A DNA stretch of 64,000 nt from Krasilnikovia cinnamomea (GTDB lineage: Bacteria > Actinomycetota > Actinomycetes > Mycobacteriales > Micromonosporaceae). Shown piece by piece: positions 55,479-63,511 of the stretch. The notes beneath the pieces were generated by a model that was not told where the DNA came from, made no database searches, and saw only the letters and a program-made list of their open reading frames with translations. The DNA is taken from assembly GCF_004217545.1 (NCBI RefSeq), contig NZ_SHKY01000001.1, positions 2,542,001 to 2,606,000 on the forward strand, written 5' to 3'. Both the position numbers and the translations under genes were made by a program. Position 1 is the stretch's first letter. Each line of letters starts with the position of its first letter.

Positions 55479-56740
55479 GGATCGCTGTCGTTGGAGGCGG
55501 ATCGACGTACACGCCGGAGCTGGTGGACGGGTTCGCCCGGCTGCGCGACTCCGGCCTGCAGGTCGACGAGCTGGTGCTGATCGACCCCGCCGCCGACCGG
55601 CTGGCGGTCGTCGGCGGGTTCGCGGCGCGCATCTTCGCCGCGTACGGCCACCCCGGCCGGGTCACCTGGACGACCGACCTGGACGCCGGCGTCACCGACG
55701 CCGACGTGGCGCTGATCCAGCTGCGGGTGGGCGGGCAGGCCGCCCGGATCAGCGACGAGACGTTCCCGCTCGACTGCGGCTGCGTCGGGCAGGAGACCAC
55801 GGGGGCGGGCGGGCTCGCCAAGGCTCTGCGTACGGTGCCGGTGGTGCTGGATGTCGCCGAGCGCGTCCGGAAGCGGGCGCGCCCGGGTGCGTGGATCGTC
55901 GACTTCACCAACCCGGTCGGCATCGTGACCCGGGCACTGCTCGACGCGGGCCACCGCGCGGTCGGCCTGTGCAACGTGGCGATCGGCTTCCAGCGCCGCT
56001 TTGCCGGCTATCTCGGCGTCGACCCGTCGGCCGTGCTTCTCGACCACGTCGGTCTCAACCACCTGACGTGGGAACGGGCCGCGTACGTGGACGGGGTGGA
56101 CCGGCTGCCCGAGCTGCTGGCCGCGCACCGGGCCGAGCTGGCCGCCGAGGTGGAGATCGACGAGCCGGTGCTGGCCGCCCTGAGCTGCGTGCCCTCCTAC
56201 TACCTTTCCTACTACTACGACCACGACCGGGTGGTGCGCGCCGAGCGCGGCGCACCGACGCGCGGCGCCCGCGTCGCACAGATCGAATCGACGCTGCTGG
56301 AGATGTACCGGGATCCGGCGCTGACCGCCAAGCCCGCCCTGCTCGGCGAGCGCGGCGGCGCGTACTACTCGGAGGCGGCGGTCGGCCTCATCGCGGCCCT
56401 GCACGGCCTGGATCCGGACGGGGTGCACTCGGTGAACGTCCGCAACGACGGCACCCTGCCGTTCCTGCCGGCCAACGCGGTCATCGAGGTCTCGGCGCGC
56501 GCCGGTCAGGGCGGCCCGCGTCCGCTGCCGGTCGCCCCGGTCGCGCCCGACCAGGCCGGTCTCATCGCGCACGTCTCCGGGTACGAGGAACTGGCGCTGG
56601 ACGCGGCGCTGCGCGGCGGCCGGGACCGGGTGTACCGGGCCCTGCTGGCGCATCCCCTGGTGGGCCAGCACGAGTACGCCGACGCGCTGACCGACAAGCT
56701 CGTCGCCGCCGGTGCCGAGCACCTGGCCTGGGCCCGATGA
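55475..56740 (+). CDS. csnH: Family 4 glycoside hydrolase (6-phospho-beta-glucosidase-like)
   Basis: A 421-residue GH4 enzyme. It has the NAD-binding loop VVGGGSTYTPELVDG, TNPVGIVTRALLDAGH, and the metal ligands Cys166 (GLCNVAIG) and His196 (VGLNHLTW). GH4 enzymes hydrolyse glycosidic bonds by an oxidation-elimination mechanism that needs NAD and manganese. In this operon it should cleave imported, possibly phosphorylated, glucosamine disaccharides. Some family members are described as acting on 6-phospho-sugars; whether phosphorylation by CsnK comes first is not known here. Coupled on both sides by 4-bp overlaps. Confidence 0.9.
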   Translation: MRIAVVGGGSTYTPELVDGFARLRDSGLQVDELVLIDPAADRLAVVGGFAARIFAAYGHPGRVTWTTDLDAGVTDADVALIQLRVGGQAARISDETFPLDCGCVGQETTGAGGLAKALRTVPVVLDVAERVRKRARPGAWIVDFTNPVGIVTRALLDAGHRAVGLCNVAIGFQRRFAGYLGVDPSAVLLDHVGLNHLTWERAAYVDGVDRLPELLAAHRAELAAEVEIDEPVLAALSCVPSYYLSYYYDHDRVVRAERGAPTRGARVAQIESTLLEMYRDPALTAKPALLGERGGAYYSEAAVGLIAALHGLDPDGVHSVNVRNDGTLPFLPANAVIEVSARAGQGGPRPLPVAPVAPDQAGLIAHVSGYEELALDAALRGGRDRVYRALLAHPLVGQHEYADALTDKLVAAGAEHLAWAR

Positions 56741-57996
56741 CGGCCCTCTTCCTCGCCGTCGACGGCGGCAACTCCAAGACGGACGTCGTGCTCGGCACCG
56801 CGGACGGCCGGGTGCTCGGCATCGCCCGCGGCGGCACCTCGTCACCGCACTCGCTCGGCCTGCCCGGCGCGGTACGGGTCCTCGACACCCTCGTCGCAGC
56901 CGTCCGCGCCCGGGCCGGGGTGCCCGCCGGAACCCCGGTGGACCTGGCGGCCGTCTACCTGGCCGGGGCGGACCTGCCGGTCGAAGTGGACCGCCTGCAC
57001 GCCGCGGTCGCGGACCGCGACTGGGCCCGCCGGTACGTCGTCGACAACGACTGCTTCGCCCTGCTGCGGGCCGGTACGGCGGCACCGGACGCGGTCGCCG
57101 TGGTGTGCGGCGCGGGCAACAACTGCGTGGGTCGCACCGCCGACGGCCGGACCGCGCGCTTCCCCTCGCTCGGGCCGATCTCCGGAGACTGGGGCGGCGG
57201 CCACGACCTCGCCGACCACACCCTGCGTGAAGCCGCCCGGGGCGAGGACGGCCGCGGGGAGCCGACCGGGCTCACCGATGCCGTGGCCCGTCACTTCGGG
57301 CGGCCCACCGTGGAAAGCGTCAGCATCGCCCTGCACCTCGGCGACCTGCCGCGCCACGCCGTACACGAGCTGACCCCGCTGCTGTTCGACGTCGCCACCG
57401 CGGGCGACCCCGTGGCCCTGCGGCTGGTCCGGCGGCAGGCCGACGAGATCCTCGCCCAGCACCGCGTCGCCGCGGCCCGCCTCGGGCTGACCGATGCCCC
57501 GCACGCGCTGGTGCTGGGCGGCGGCGTGCTCCGCGCCCGCCACCGCGTGCTGCACGAACGCATCCTGGCGGGCGCCGCCGCCCAGACGCCCCGGGCCGAG
57601 GTCACCGTGGTGACCGATCCCCCGGTGGTCGGCGCGGCCCTGCTGGCGCTGGACGCCCTCCACGGCGGCCCGGCCCCGCTGGACACCGAGCGAGGCGTCC
57701 GCACCGCGCTGCGCGACCCGGCCCCGACGTCCCTTGACCCGAACTTGAAGACTTCGGGTGAGCGCCGAACCGAAACTGTTCAAGGTCTGGTTGCCGGTCC
57801 TTTCAGGCGCGAAGAACCGGGCGGGCCATCAATGGCGCACGAGGACGAACAGTTCGGCCAGCGCGGCGGTGACCATGGCGGCCACCAGGGGAACCACCCC
57901 GCCGACAACGGCATGCACGAGGATCAGCATCGGCGCGGCCCCGGCCAGGTAGGCCGCCGCCAGCAGCGGGCGGTCCCGCGTGCCGAGCCGGCGTAG
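56737..57996 (+). CDS. csnK: BadF/BadG-type sugar kinase (glucosamine kinase), extended C-terminus
   Basis: An actin-like-fold kinase of the BadF/GlcNAc-kinase group. The phosphate loop AVDGGNSKTDVVLG is at residues 7-20; GAGNNCVG and GPISGDWGGGHDLA are the other nucleotide and sugar loops, and ALVLGGGVLRAR completes the fold. It should phosphorylate glucosamine or glucosamine oligomers, as csnK in Streptomyces. The frame stays open to 57996 and gives 419 residues, about 90 more than usual. The added tail is Gly/Gln/Arg-rich and lies antisense to the next gene, so a small frameshift near 57720 or loss of the normal stop is likely. The overlap with the convergent gene is 168 bp. Confidence 0.85.
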   Translation: MTALFLAVDGGNSKTDVVLGTADGRVLGIARGGTSSPHSLGLPGAVRVLDTLVAAVRARAGVPAGTPVDLAAVYLAGADLPVEVDRLHAAVADRDWARRYVVDNDCFALLRAGTAAPDAVAVVCGAGNNCVGRTADGRTARFPSLGPISGDWGGGHDLADHTLREAARGEDGRGEPTGLTDAVARHFGRPTVESVSIALHLGDLPRHAVHELTPLLFDVATAGDPVALRLVRRQADEILAQHRVAAARLGLTDAPHALVLGGGVLRARHRVLHERILAGAAAQTPRAEVTVVTDPPVVGAALLALDALHGGPAPLDTERGVRTALRDPAPTSLDPNLKTSGERRTETVQGLVAGPFRREEPGGPSMAHEDEQFGQRGGDHGGHQGNHPADNGMHEDQHRRGPGQVGRRQQRAVPRAEPA

Positions 57997-58938
57997 GGCC
58001 GTGCCCAACGGCTCGGTGAGCCGCCGGGTCAGCCACCCGATGACCGCGACCGCGATCAGCACGCCCATCACGGCCGCCCAGACCCGGGAGGCGCCGGGGC
58101 TGGCCAGCCGCATGACCCCGGTGAGCACCCCGGCCACCAGGACGGCGTTGGCGCAGTACAGCACCGCCTGCCGGACGGCGGTGCCCGAGTCGGGCCCGGG
58201 GTCGAGCACGGGACCGGCCGGTCGGACCACGACCGGGGACTGCGGGGCCGGCAGCAACGCCGCGTCCGGCATGTCGGGCGCGGGCGGCTGGGCCAGGGCG
58301 GCCTCGTCGGCGAGGGTCTCCAGCGCCCGCGCCCAGCGGCGCCGCTCCAGCCGGACGATGCCGACGTCGCGCTGCGCCTCACCGATCGCGGAGTCCAGGT
58401 CCAGGGCCTCGGCGTACGCGCGCTGCGCCAGATCGAACAGGCGCAGCCGGGCGGCGACGACCGCCAGCACGAGGTGCGCCTCGCCGTCGGCGGGCGCGAT
58501 CCGCACCCCGTGCCACGCGGCGTTGAGCGCCTCCTGGCCGTTGCGCGCCTCGCTCAGCAGCGCCGCGCCGGTGCGCTGTGCGTACGGGTCGGCGGGCCAG
58601 CGGCCGAGGATGGCCCCGGCGACCTGGGCGGCCTCGGCGTACCGGCGGTTGTCGACCAGCGCCATCCCGCGGGCGACCAGACCGTCCACCCGGTCCGGCC
58701 CGGCGGCGACGGCGCGTTCCGCGGCGACCAACGCCTCGACCGGCTGTTCGGCCACGAGGTGGACCCGGGCGAGCGTGGACAGCAGTGCCGGATCGGCCGG
58801 TGCGGTGGCCAGCCCGGCGGCGAGTTCCCCCGCGGCCTCGTCGTAGCGGCCCAGGTCGGCCAGCAGCAGCGACCGTTGCCGGTACTCCTCGGGGGTGGTC
58901 TCGGGCTCGAACGGAGCCGACGCGGCATCGCTGGGCAC
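57829..58938 (-). CDS. TPR-repeat membrane protein
   Basis: A 369-residue protein. Residues ~15-205 are tetratricopeptide-like repeats (YRQRSLLLADLGRYDEAAGE, LARVHLVAEQPVEALVAAER, YAQRTGAALLSEARNGQEAL). A short linker is followed by about four hydrophobic helices in the C-terminal third (VLYCANAVLVAGVLTGVM; VWAAVMGVLIAVAVIGWL; PLVAAMVTAALAELFVLV). It is probably a membrane-attached scaffold. No specific family is recognised. GTG 58938 starts the protein. Its 3' end is overlapped by the extended csnK frame. Confidence 0.78.
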   Translation of the reverse strand: MPSDAASAPFEPETTPEEYRQRSLLLADLGRYDEAAGELAAGLATAPADPALLSTLARVHLVAEQPVEALVAAERAVAAGPDRVDGLVARGMALVDNRRYAEAAQVAGAILGRWPADPYAQRTGAALLSEARNGQEALNAAWHGVRIAPADGEAHLVLAVVAARLRLFDLAQRAYAEALDLDSAIGEAQRDVGIVRLERRRWARALETLADEAALAQPPAPDMPDAALLPAPQSPVVVRPAGPVLDPGPDSGTAVRQAVLYCANAVLVAGVLTGVMRLASPGASRVWAAVMGVLIAVAVIGWLTRRLTEPLGTALRRLGTRDRPLLAAAYLAGAAPMLILVHAVVGGVVPLVAAMVTAALAELFVLVRH

Positions 58939-59023
58939 GACGCCAGCTTATGAGGCCCTCACCAGAATTGCTCGGGCCCCGGGGTCAGCGGGTCATGATC
59001 CGGCGGCCGTATCGGTACGAGAT

Positions 59024-59506
59024 CTACGCCGGACCGGCCTCGCGCAGCAGCGCCACCGCGATCGCGGCGAGACCTTCACCACGCCCCGTCAGGCCCAGCC
59101 CGTCGGTGGTCGTGCCGGAGACCGAGACCGGGCCGCCGGCCGCCTCGCCCAGCACCTGCTGCGCCTCCGCGCGCCGCGTACCGATCTTGGGCCGGTTGCC
59201 GATGACCTGGATGGACAGGTTGGCCACGACGAGACCCTCGGCGCGTACCCGGCGGGCCGCCTCGGCCAGCAGGGTGACCCCGGAGGCCCCGGCCCACTCG
59301 GGACGGTCGGTGCCGAAGTTGCTGCCCAGGTCGCCGAGCCCGGCGGCGCTGAAGATGGCGTCGCAGGCGGCGTGGGCGGCGACGTCGCCGTCGCTGTGCC
59401 CGGCCAGGCCCGGCTCTCCGGGCCAGTGCAGACCGGCCACCCAGCACGGCTGATCCGGGTCGAAGGCGTGCACGTCGGTGCCGATGCCCACCCGCGGAAC
59501 GATCAT
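59024..59506 (-). CDS. ispF: 2-C-methyl-D-erythritol 2,4-cyclodiphosphate synthase
   Basis: A 160-residue enzyme of the MEP isoprenoid pathway. The zinc site is seen in GIGTDVHAF (Asp11, His13) and further on [31 protein letters not shown] and [20 protein letters not shown] complete the pattern. It makes the cyclic diphosphate from CDP-methylerythritol phosphate. It follows ispD after 5 bp, the usual actinobacterial order carD-ispD-ispF. Confidence 0.96.
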   Translation of the reverse strand: MIVPRVGIGTDVHAFDPDQPCWVAGLHWPGEPGLAGHSDGDVAAHAACDAIFSAAGLGDLGSNFGTDRPEWAGASGVTLLAEAARRVRAEGLVVANLSIQVIGNRPKIGTRRAEAQQVLGEAAGGPVSVSGTTTDGLGLTGRGEGLAAIAVALLREAGPA

Positions 59507-59511
59507 GAAGG

Positions 59512-60204
59512 TCAGCGTACGCCGAGCAGCGCCTCGGCCAGGACCAGGTCGAGCGGCCGGGTGATCTTCAGGGCCAGCTCGGACCCCGGCACACAGGTCA
59601 CCGCGATCCCGGCCTTCTCGACCAGGCCGGCGTCGTCCGTGAGCGGGTCGCCGGCGGTGGCGTGCGCGGCGGCCAGCACGTCGTGCCGGAACCCCTGCGG
59701 CGTCTGCACGGCGCGCAGCACGGACCGGTCGACCGTGCCGAGGACCCGGTCCTGCGGCCCGACCTCCTTGACGGTGTCGACCACCGGCAGGGCCGGGATC
59801 ACCGCGGGCAGGCCGCCGCGCACCGCCGCCGCGACGGACTCGACGAGTTCGGGCGGGGTGAGGGCGCGCGCGGAGTCGTGCACCAGCACGATGCCGACAT
59901 CCTCCGGTACGGCCGCCAGAGCCGCCGCCACGGACTGCTGCCGCTCGGCGCCCCCCGCCACCACGACGACCGGGGCGACGGGGGCGAGCAGCGCGCGGAC
60001 CCCGGGAACGTCGGCGACCGGGGCGGCCACCACGATCAGGCGTACGGACGGGGCGGCGGCGACCCGGCGGATCGCGTGCACGAGCAACGGCTCACCCGCC
60101 AGCAGGCGCAGGGCCTTGGGCACACCGGGGCCCAGCCGTACGCCGGCACCCGCGGCAAGAACCAGGACCGCGACGTCACCGTGCGGATTGAGCTGCGCGG
60201 TCAC
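59512..60204 (-). CDS. ispD: 2-C-methyl-D-erythritol 4-phosphate cytidylyltransferase
   Basis: A 230-residue nucleotidyltransferase. The CTP loop is [20 protein letters not shown], including the catalytic lysine; [27 protein letters not shown] and [15 protein letters not shown] are the other conserved blocks. It joins CMP to methylerythritol phosphate, the step before IspE and IspF. The start is GTG 60204. The operon carD-ispD-ispF is read on the minus strand; ispD begins 42 bp after carD. Confidence 0.95.
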   Translation of the reverse strand: MTAQLNPHGDVAVLVLAAGAGVRLGPGVPKALRLLAGEPLLVHAIRRVAAAPSVRLIVVAAPVADVPGVRALLAPVAPVVVVAGGAERQQSVAAALAAVPEDVGIVLVHDSARALTPPELVESVAAAVRGGLPAVIPALPVVDTVKEVGPQDRVLGTVDRSVLRAVQTPQGFRHDVLAAAHATAGDPLTDDAGLVEKAGIAVTCVPGSELALKITRPLDLVLAEALLGVR

Positions 60205-60246
60205 GTCGCGGTCCAGGCGAGGGATGGTGCGATCGCGGGTGGAACG

Positions 60247-60732
60247 TCAGGCCTCGGTGAGCACCTTGTCGAGGAGCACCTCGGCCTCGTCCTTGGTGCT
60301 CTTCTCGGCGAGGGCCACCTCACCGACGAGGATGTCGCGGGCCTTGGCGAGCATGCGCTTCTCCCCTGCCGAGAGACCACGCTCGCGCTCACGACGCCAG
60401 AGGTCACGAACGACCTCGGCAACCTTGAGCGGGTTACCGGAGGCAAGCTTCTCGAGATTCGCCTTGTAACGCCGCGACCAGTTGGTCGGCTCCTCGGTGT
60501 GCGGTGCGCGGAGGACGTCGAAGACCTTGCCCAGGCCTTCCTCGCCGACCACTTCGCGCACGCCGACGATCTCGGCGTTCTCAGCGGGCACGCGGACCGT
60601 CAGGTCGCCTTGGGCGACCCGAAGGACGAGGTACTGCTTCTCCACGCCCTTGATAGTTCTAGTCTCGATTGCCTCGATGAGTGCGGCCCCGTGGTGGGGG
60701 TAAACAACGGTCTCGCCGACACTGAAAACCAT
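60247..60732 (-). CDS. carD: CarD-family RNA polymerase-binding regulator
   Basis: A 161-residue essential transcription factor of actinobacteria. The N-terminal Tudor-like RNA-polymerase-interacting domain ([40 protein letters not shown]) binds the polymerase beta subunit. The C-terminal helical domain, with [20 protein letters not shown], contacts promoter DNA beside the -10 box through its tryptophan. It stabilises open complexes at rRNA and many other promoters. ATG 60732 is preceded by GAAAGGGG. A possible -10, TACCCT, lies about 35 bp upstream. Confidence 0.97.
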   Translation of the reverse strand: MVFSVGETVVYPHHGAALIEAIETRTIKGVEKQYLVLRVAQGDLTVRVPAENAEIVGVREVVGEEGLGKVFDVLRAPHTEEPTNWSRRYKANLEKLASGNPLKVAEVVRDLWRRERERGLSAGEKRMLAKARDILVGEVALAEKSTKDEAEVLLDKVLTEA

Positions 60733-61064
60733 AGGTTCGAAACCCCTTTCGCTGTGTCTAGGGTAACACGCTCAGGCAGCGATGTCCCACCCCAGCCGTG
60801 ACTGTTAGTGCAGCTCAGAGGGCCTGTGAGAGGTCTTTCTCCCGCTTGACAGGAGCCCATTGAAGTGCCCCTCTCACGCTGAGTAACCACACCGTGACCA
60901 CTCAACTCAGCGAGTCGTATATTTCCGATCTGGCGCCTTTGCGAGGTCAAGCGTATCGCTCGCTCCCGGAACCACCCGCTACTAGCGATCCGCGTCACGT
61001 TACGGCAGGCTGAACCCAGGTCCCCATCGACGCGATTTTGGTCGGCAAGGGGGGAGGGTGAGTT
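60733..61064. promoter_or_regulatory. Divergent promoter region carD / membrane protein
   Basis: No gene is seen in these 332 bp. For the plus-strand gene at 61065 a candidate promoter is GTGACC (60894-60899) and TATATT (60918-60923), 18 bp apart. An 8-bp inverted repeat, CGCTGAGT (60877-60884) and ACTCAGCG (60905-60912), flanks the -35 element with a 20-bp spacer. A TTGACA at 60846 has no matching -10. Confidence 0.35.
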
Positions 61065-61877
61065 GTGGGCAGCTTCAAGGACAATGGCAACGAGTGGCCA
61101 CCTGATGGCGCCTCCCCGGACGGCCTGCCCGACCTGCCGGAGGAGTGGGGCCTCATCGTCATCCCGGACGACCTGTCCGAACTCGCCGACGAGGTCGCGG
61201 CGATCCAGGCCGAACTCCACGTCCTGCCCCCGCAGACCCCCTGGCAGCGCTTCACCAGCCGTCCCGTGGTCCGCGGCCTGCGCCGCGTCGCGGCGGCCGG
61301 CCGGCACGCTCCCGTACTGATCATCTCCATGGCGGTGCTGGTCACCGTCGCCAGCCTGTTCGCCTCGGCCTGGCCCGGTCCGGGCCGGGCGCCCGCGACC
61401 CAGCGCACCGCCGGGGCCGGCACCCACACCAGCCCGCAGACCGCCACCGGCGAGGGTGACGCGCTGCCCGCGCTGGAACTGATCGGTACGGACGGCAACA
61501 CCGTGCCCCTGCGCGCACGACTGCCCGCCGTCCTGCTGCTCACCGACGGGTGTGACTGCGCGCGGCTGGTCGCCGACACCGCCGCGGCCCGCCCCGACCT
61601 CCCGGTCCTCACAGTCACTACGGGTACCCAGCCAGGCGCCGCTCTACCGCCGGCCGCCGCCCCGGCCGCGCCGCCGGCCGGTGCCGCGCCGCGCGCCAAC
61701 GGCCCGTCCGTACGCGAGCTGCGGGATCCGACCGGGGAACTGCGCAGCAGCCTCGCCCTCGCCGCACCCGACGGCCGGGCGGCCGCCGTGCTCGTCGACG
61801 ACGCCGGCAAGATCGTCCGCAAGCTGGAGGGCACCTCCTCGGTCGACGACCTCAAGAACGACCTCGCCGCGCTCTGA
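61065..61877 (+). CDS. Single-pass membrane protein with thioredoxin-like outer domain
   Basis: A 270-residue protein. Residues 1-~85 are cytoplasmic and acidic, one helix (VLIISMAVLVTVASLFASAW) crosses the membrane, a Thr/Ala/Pro linker follows, and the outer domain ends the protein. That domain has LPAVLLLTDGCDCARLVADT, which resembles the redox-loop region of thioredoxin-like proteins with a C-x-C pair instead of CxxC, and later LVDDAGKIVRKLEG, which fits the last strand and helix. A redox role is possible but unproven. GTG 61065 lies after GGGGGGAGGG. Confidence 0.7.
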   Translation: MGSFKDNGNEWPPDGASPDGLPDLPEEWGLIVIPDDLSELADEVAAIQAELHVLPPQTPWQRFTSRPVVRGLRRVAAAGRHAPVLIISMAVLVTVASLFASAWPGPGRAPATQRTAGAGTHTSPQTATGEGDALPALELIGTDGNTVPLRARLPAVLLLTDGCDCARLVADTAAARPDLPVLTVTTGTQPGAALPPAAAPAAPPAGAAPRANGPSVRELRDPTGELRSSLALAAPDGRAAAVLVDDAGKIVRKLEGTSSVDDLKNDLAAL

Positions 61878-61908
61878 CACCCGGCAGGCGTCAGCACGCC
61901 GGGGTGGC

Positions 61909-62361
61909 TCAGGCGACCGCCTGGGTCAGGCGCCAGCGGAACACCGCCGAACTGTCCGTCTCCGCCGTCATCAACATGAAGAACTCGTGCGCCAGGGCCA
62001 CGCTGAGCGTCACCGGGTCGGGCCGGTCCGCACACGGCACCGCGCGACCGGTGTCGTTGCCGGAGGTGCTGAGCCGCACCCGGACCTGCCCCTGCCCGGC
62101 ACACACCATCGTCAGCGTGAACGTGCCGCCCGCCACGGCCGCCTCCCGCCGCGCGGTCCTGCCCGGGGGCAGCACCAGGGTGTCCGCCTGGACCTGCGGC
62201 GTCGCGTCCGGCACCAGGCGCGTCACGACGTCCTGCCAGCCCGCCACCCGGGGATCGGCGTCGGCGTGGGGGGCCGCGCGGACCCACCACACGGCACCGG
62301 CGACGAGCAGCGCCACGGCGAGGGCGTACAGCTGCACGCCACGGGCCCGGTCGCCGGTCAT
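61909..62361 (-). CDS. Small single-pass membrane or secreted protein
   Basis: A 150-residue protein with an N-terminal hydrophobic helix (GVQLYALAVALLVAGAVWWV) and an outer beta-rich domain with two cysteines (TMVCAGQGQVRVRLS and AVPCADRPD) that could form a disulfide. I do not recognise the family. ATG 62361 is preferred over the adjacent in-frame GTG. It follows the type III polyketide synthase gene by 28 bp on the same strand and may be transcribed with it. Confidence 0.65.
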   Translation of the reverse strand: MTGDRARGVQLYALAVALLVAGAVWWVRAAPHADADPRVAGWQDVVTRLVPDATPQVQADTLVLPPGRTARREAAVAGGTFTLTMVCAGQGQVRVRLSTSGNDTGRAVPCADRPDPVTLSVALAHEFFMLMTAETDSSAVFRWRLTQAVA

Positions 62362-62389
62362 CACGACCGGGTCTCGCCGCAGATTTTCA

Positions 62390-63454
62390 TCAGGTGACCT
62401 TATGTCGTTCGAGCAGCGCCACGTACAGGGTCAGTCCGGGGCCGAAGGCCAGCATCAGCACGCGCGGCGGGGGTTCGGCCCGGCGGCGCAGCGCGTCCAG
62501 CACCAGCAGCACGGTCGGTGAGGAGCAGTTCCCGTACGTGGCCAGCACGTCGCGCGACGCGGCGAGGTCGGCGTCGGAGAGCTCCAGCCGGTCCTGCACC
62601 ACGTCGAGGATCTTGGGGCCACCCGGGTGCACCGCCCAGCCGGGCACGTCGCCGACCGTGAGGCCGCGCCGGGCCAGCACGTCGTCGACCAGGCCCCGGA
62701 CGTGCAACGACAGCACCTGCGGCACCCGGGCGGACAGGCCCATGCGAAAGCCCAGGTCCGTGACGTCCCAGGTCATGTGGTCGGCGGTGGTCGCGTCCGT
62801 CACGGCGGCCACCTCGGTCACCGCGTACCCGGACCGGCCGTCACCCGGGGTGAGCACGACGGCGGCCGCCGCGTCCGAGAACAGCGCGTGCGAGACGATC
62901 TGCTGCATGTCCGCCCGGGTCTCCGCGGGCTGCAGGTGCAGGCTGGTCAGCTCGGCGCAGAGCAGCAGCGCGGGGCGGCCACGGGCCACCACGAAGTCGG
63001 CCACCGAGCCCAGGCCCGGCAGCGCCGCGTAACAACCCATGTGGCCCACGAACAGGCGCTGGACGTGCGGCGACATGCCCGTGTCCCGGGCCAGCAGGAT
63101 GTCCAGGCCGGGGGTGGCGTAGCCGGTGCACGAGCAGACCGCGAACAGGCCCAGCTCCTCGGCGCCCACCCCGGCGTCGGTCAGCGCCCGGCCGACCGCC
63201 TCCTTGCCCAACGGCACGGCCTCGACCTGATAGCGGCGCATCCGCCGCTCCGTGGACCAGTCGGACACGTCCTCCAGCAGCGGGCTCACCGCGGCCTGCC
63301 GGGTACGCACCCCGGAGTTGGCGAAGATCCGCTGGGCCAGCCCACGGCGGCCGCCGTGGTAGCGCTCGGCGAAGTAGCCCTCCCACAGCTCGTCCTGCAC
63401 GGCGGACGGCGGCAGCGCCGTGCCGAGTCCGGCGATCGTTGCGCTCCGGTTCAC
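62390..63454 (-). CDS. Type III polyketide synthase
   Basis: A 354-residue chalcone/stilbene-synthase-like ketosynthase. The catalytic triad is complete: Cys141 (GHMGCYAALPGL), His276 (AVHPGGPKILD) and Asn309 (TYGNCSSPTVLLVL). It condenses a starter acyl-CoA with malonyl units to form pyrones, resorcinols or naphthols. The active-site-lining residues differ from RppA-type THN synthases as far as I can judge, so alkylresorcinol/alkylpyrone-type products are more likely. GGGGAGG precedes GTG 63454. The adjacent acyl-CoA dehydrogenase suggests the start of a small biosynthetic cluster. Confidence 0.9.
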   Translation of the reverse strand: MNRSATIAGLGTALPPSAVQDELWEGYFAERYHGGRRGLAQRIFANSGVRTRQAAVSPLLEDVSDWSTERRMRRYQVEAVPLGKEAVGRALTDAGVGAEELGLFAVCSCTGYATPGLDILLARDTGMSPHVQRLFVGHMGCYAALPGLGSVADFVVARGRPALLLCAELTSLHLQPAETRADMQQIVSHALFSDAAAAVVLTPGDGRSGYAVTEVAAVTDATTADHMTWDVTDLGFRMGLSARVPQVLSLHVRGLVDDVLARRGLTVGDVPGWAVHPGGPKILDVVQDRLELSDADLAASRDVLATYGNCSSPTVLLVLDALRRRAEPPPRVLMLAFGPGLTLYVALLERHKVT

Positions 63455-63511
63455 CTGTCTGCCTCCCCAGGCTGACGTCCCCGCCCTGACCTACCCATCG
63501 CCGGCCGCCAC

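Noticed and set aside
60846-60851. Perfect TTGACA upstream of the gene at 61065
   Set aside because: No acceptable -10 box lies 16-19 bp downstream; the TATATT further on pairs better with GTGACC.
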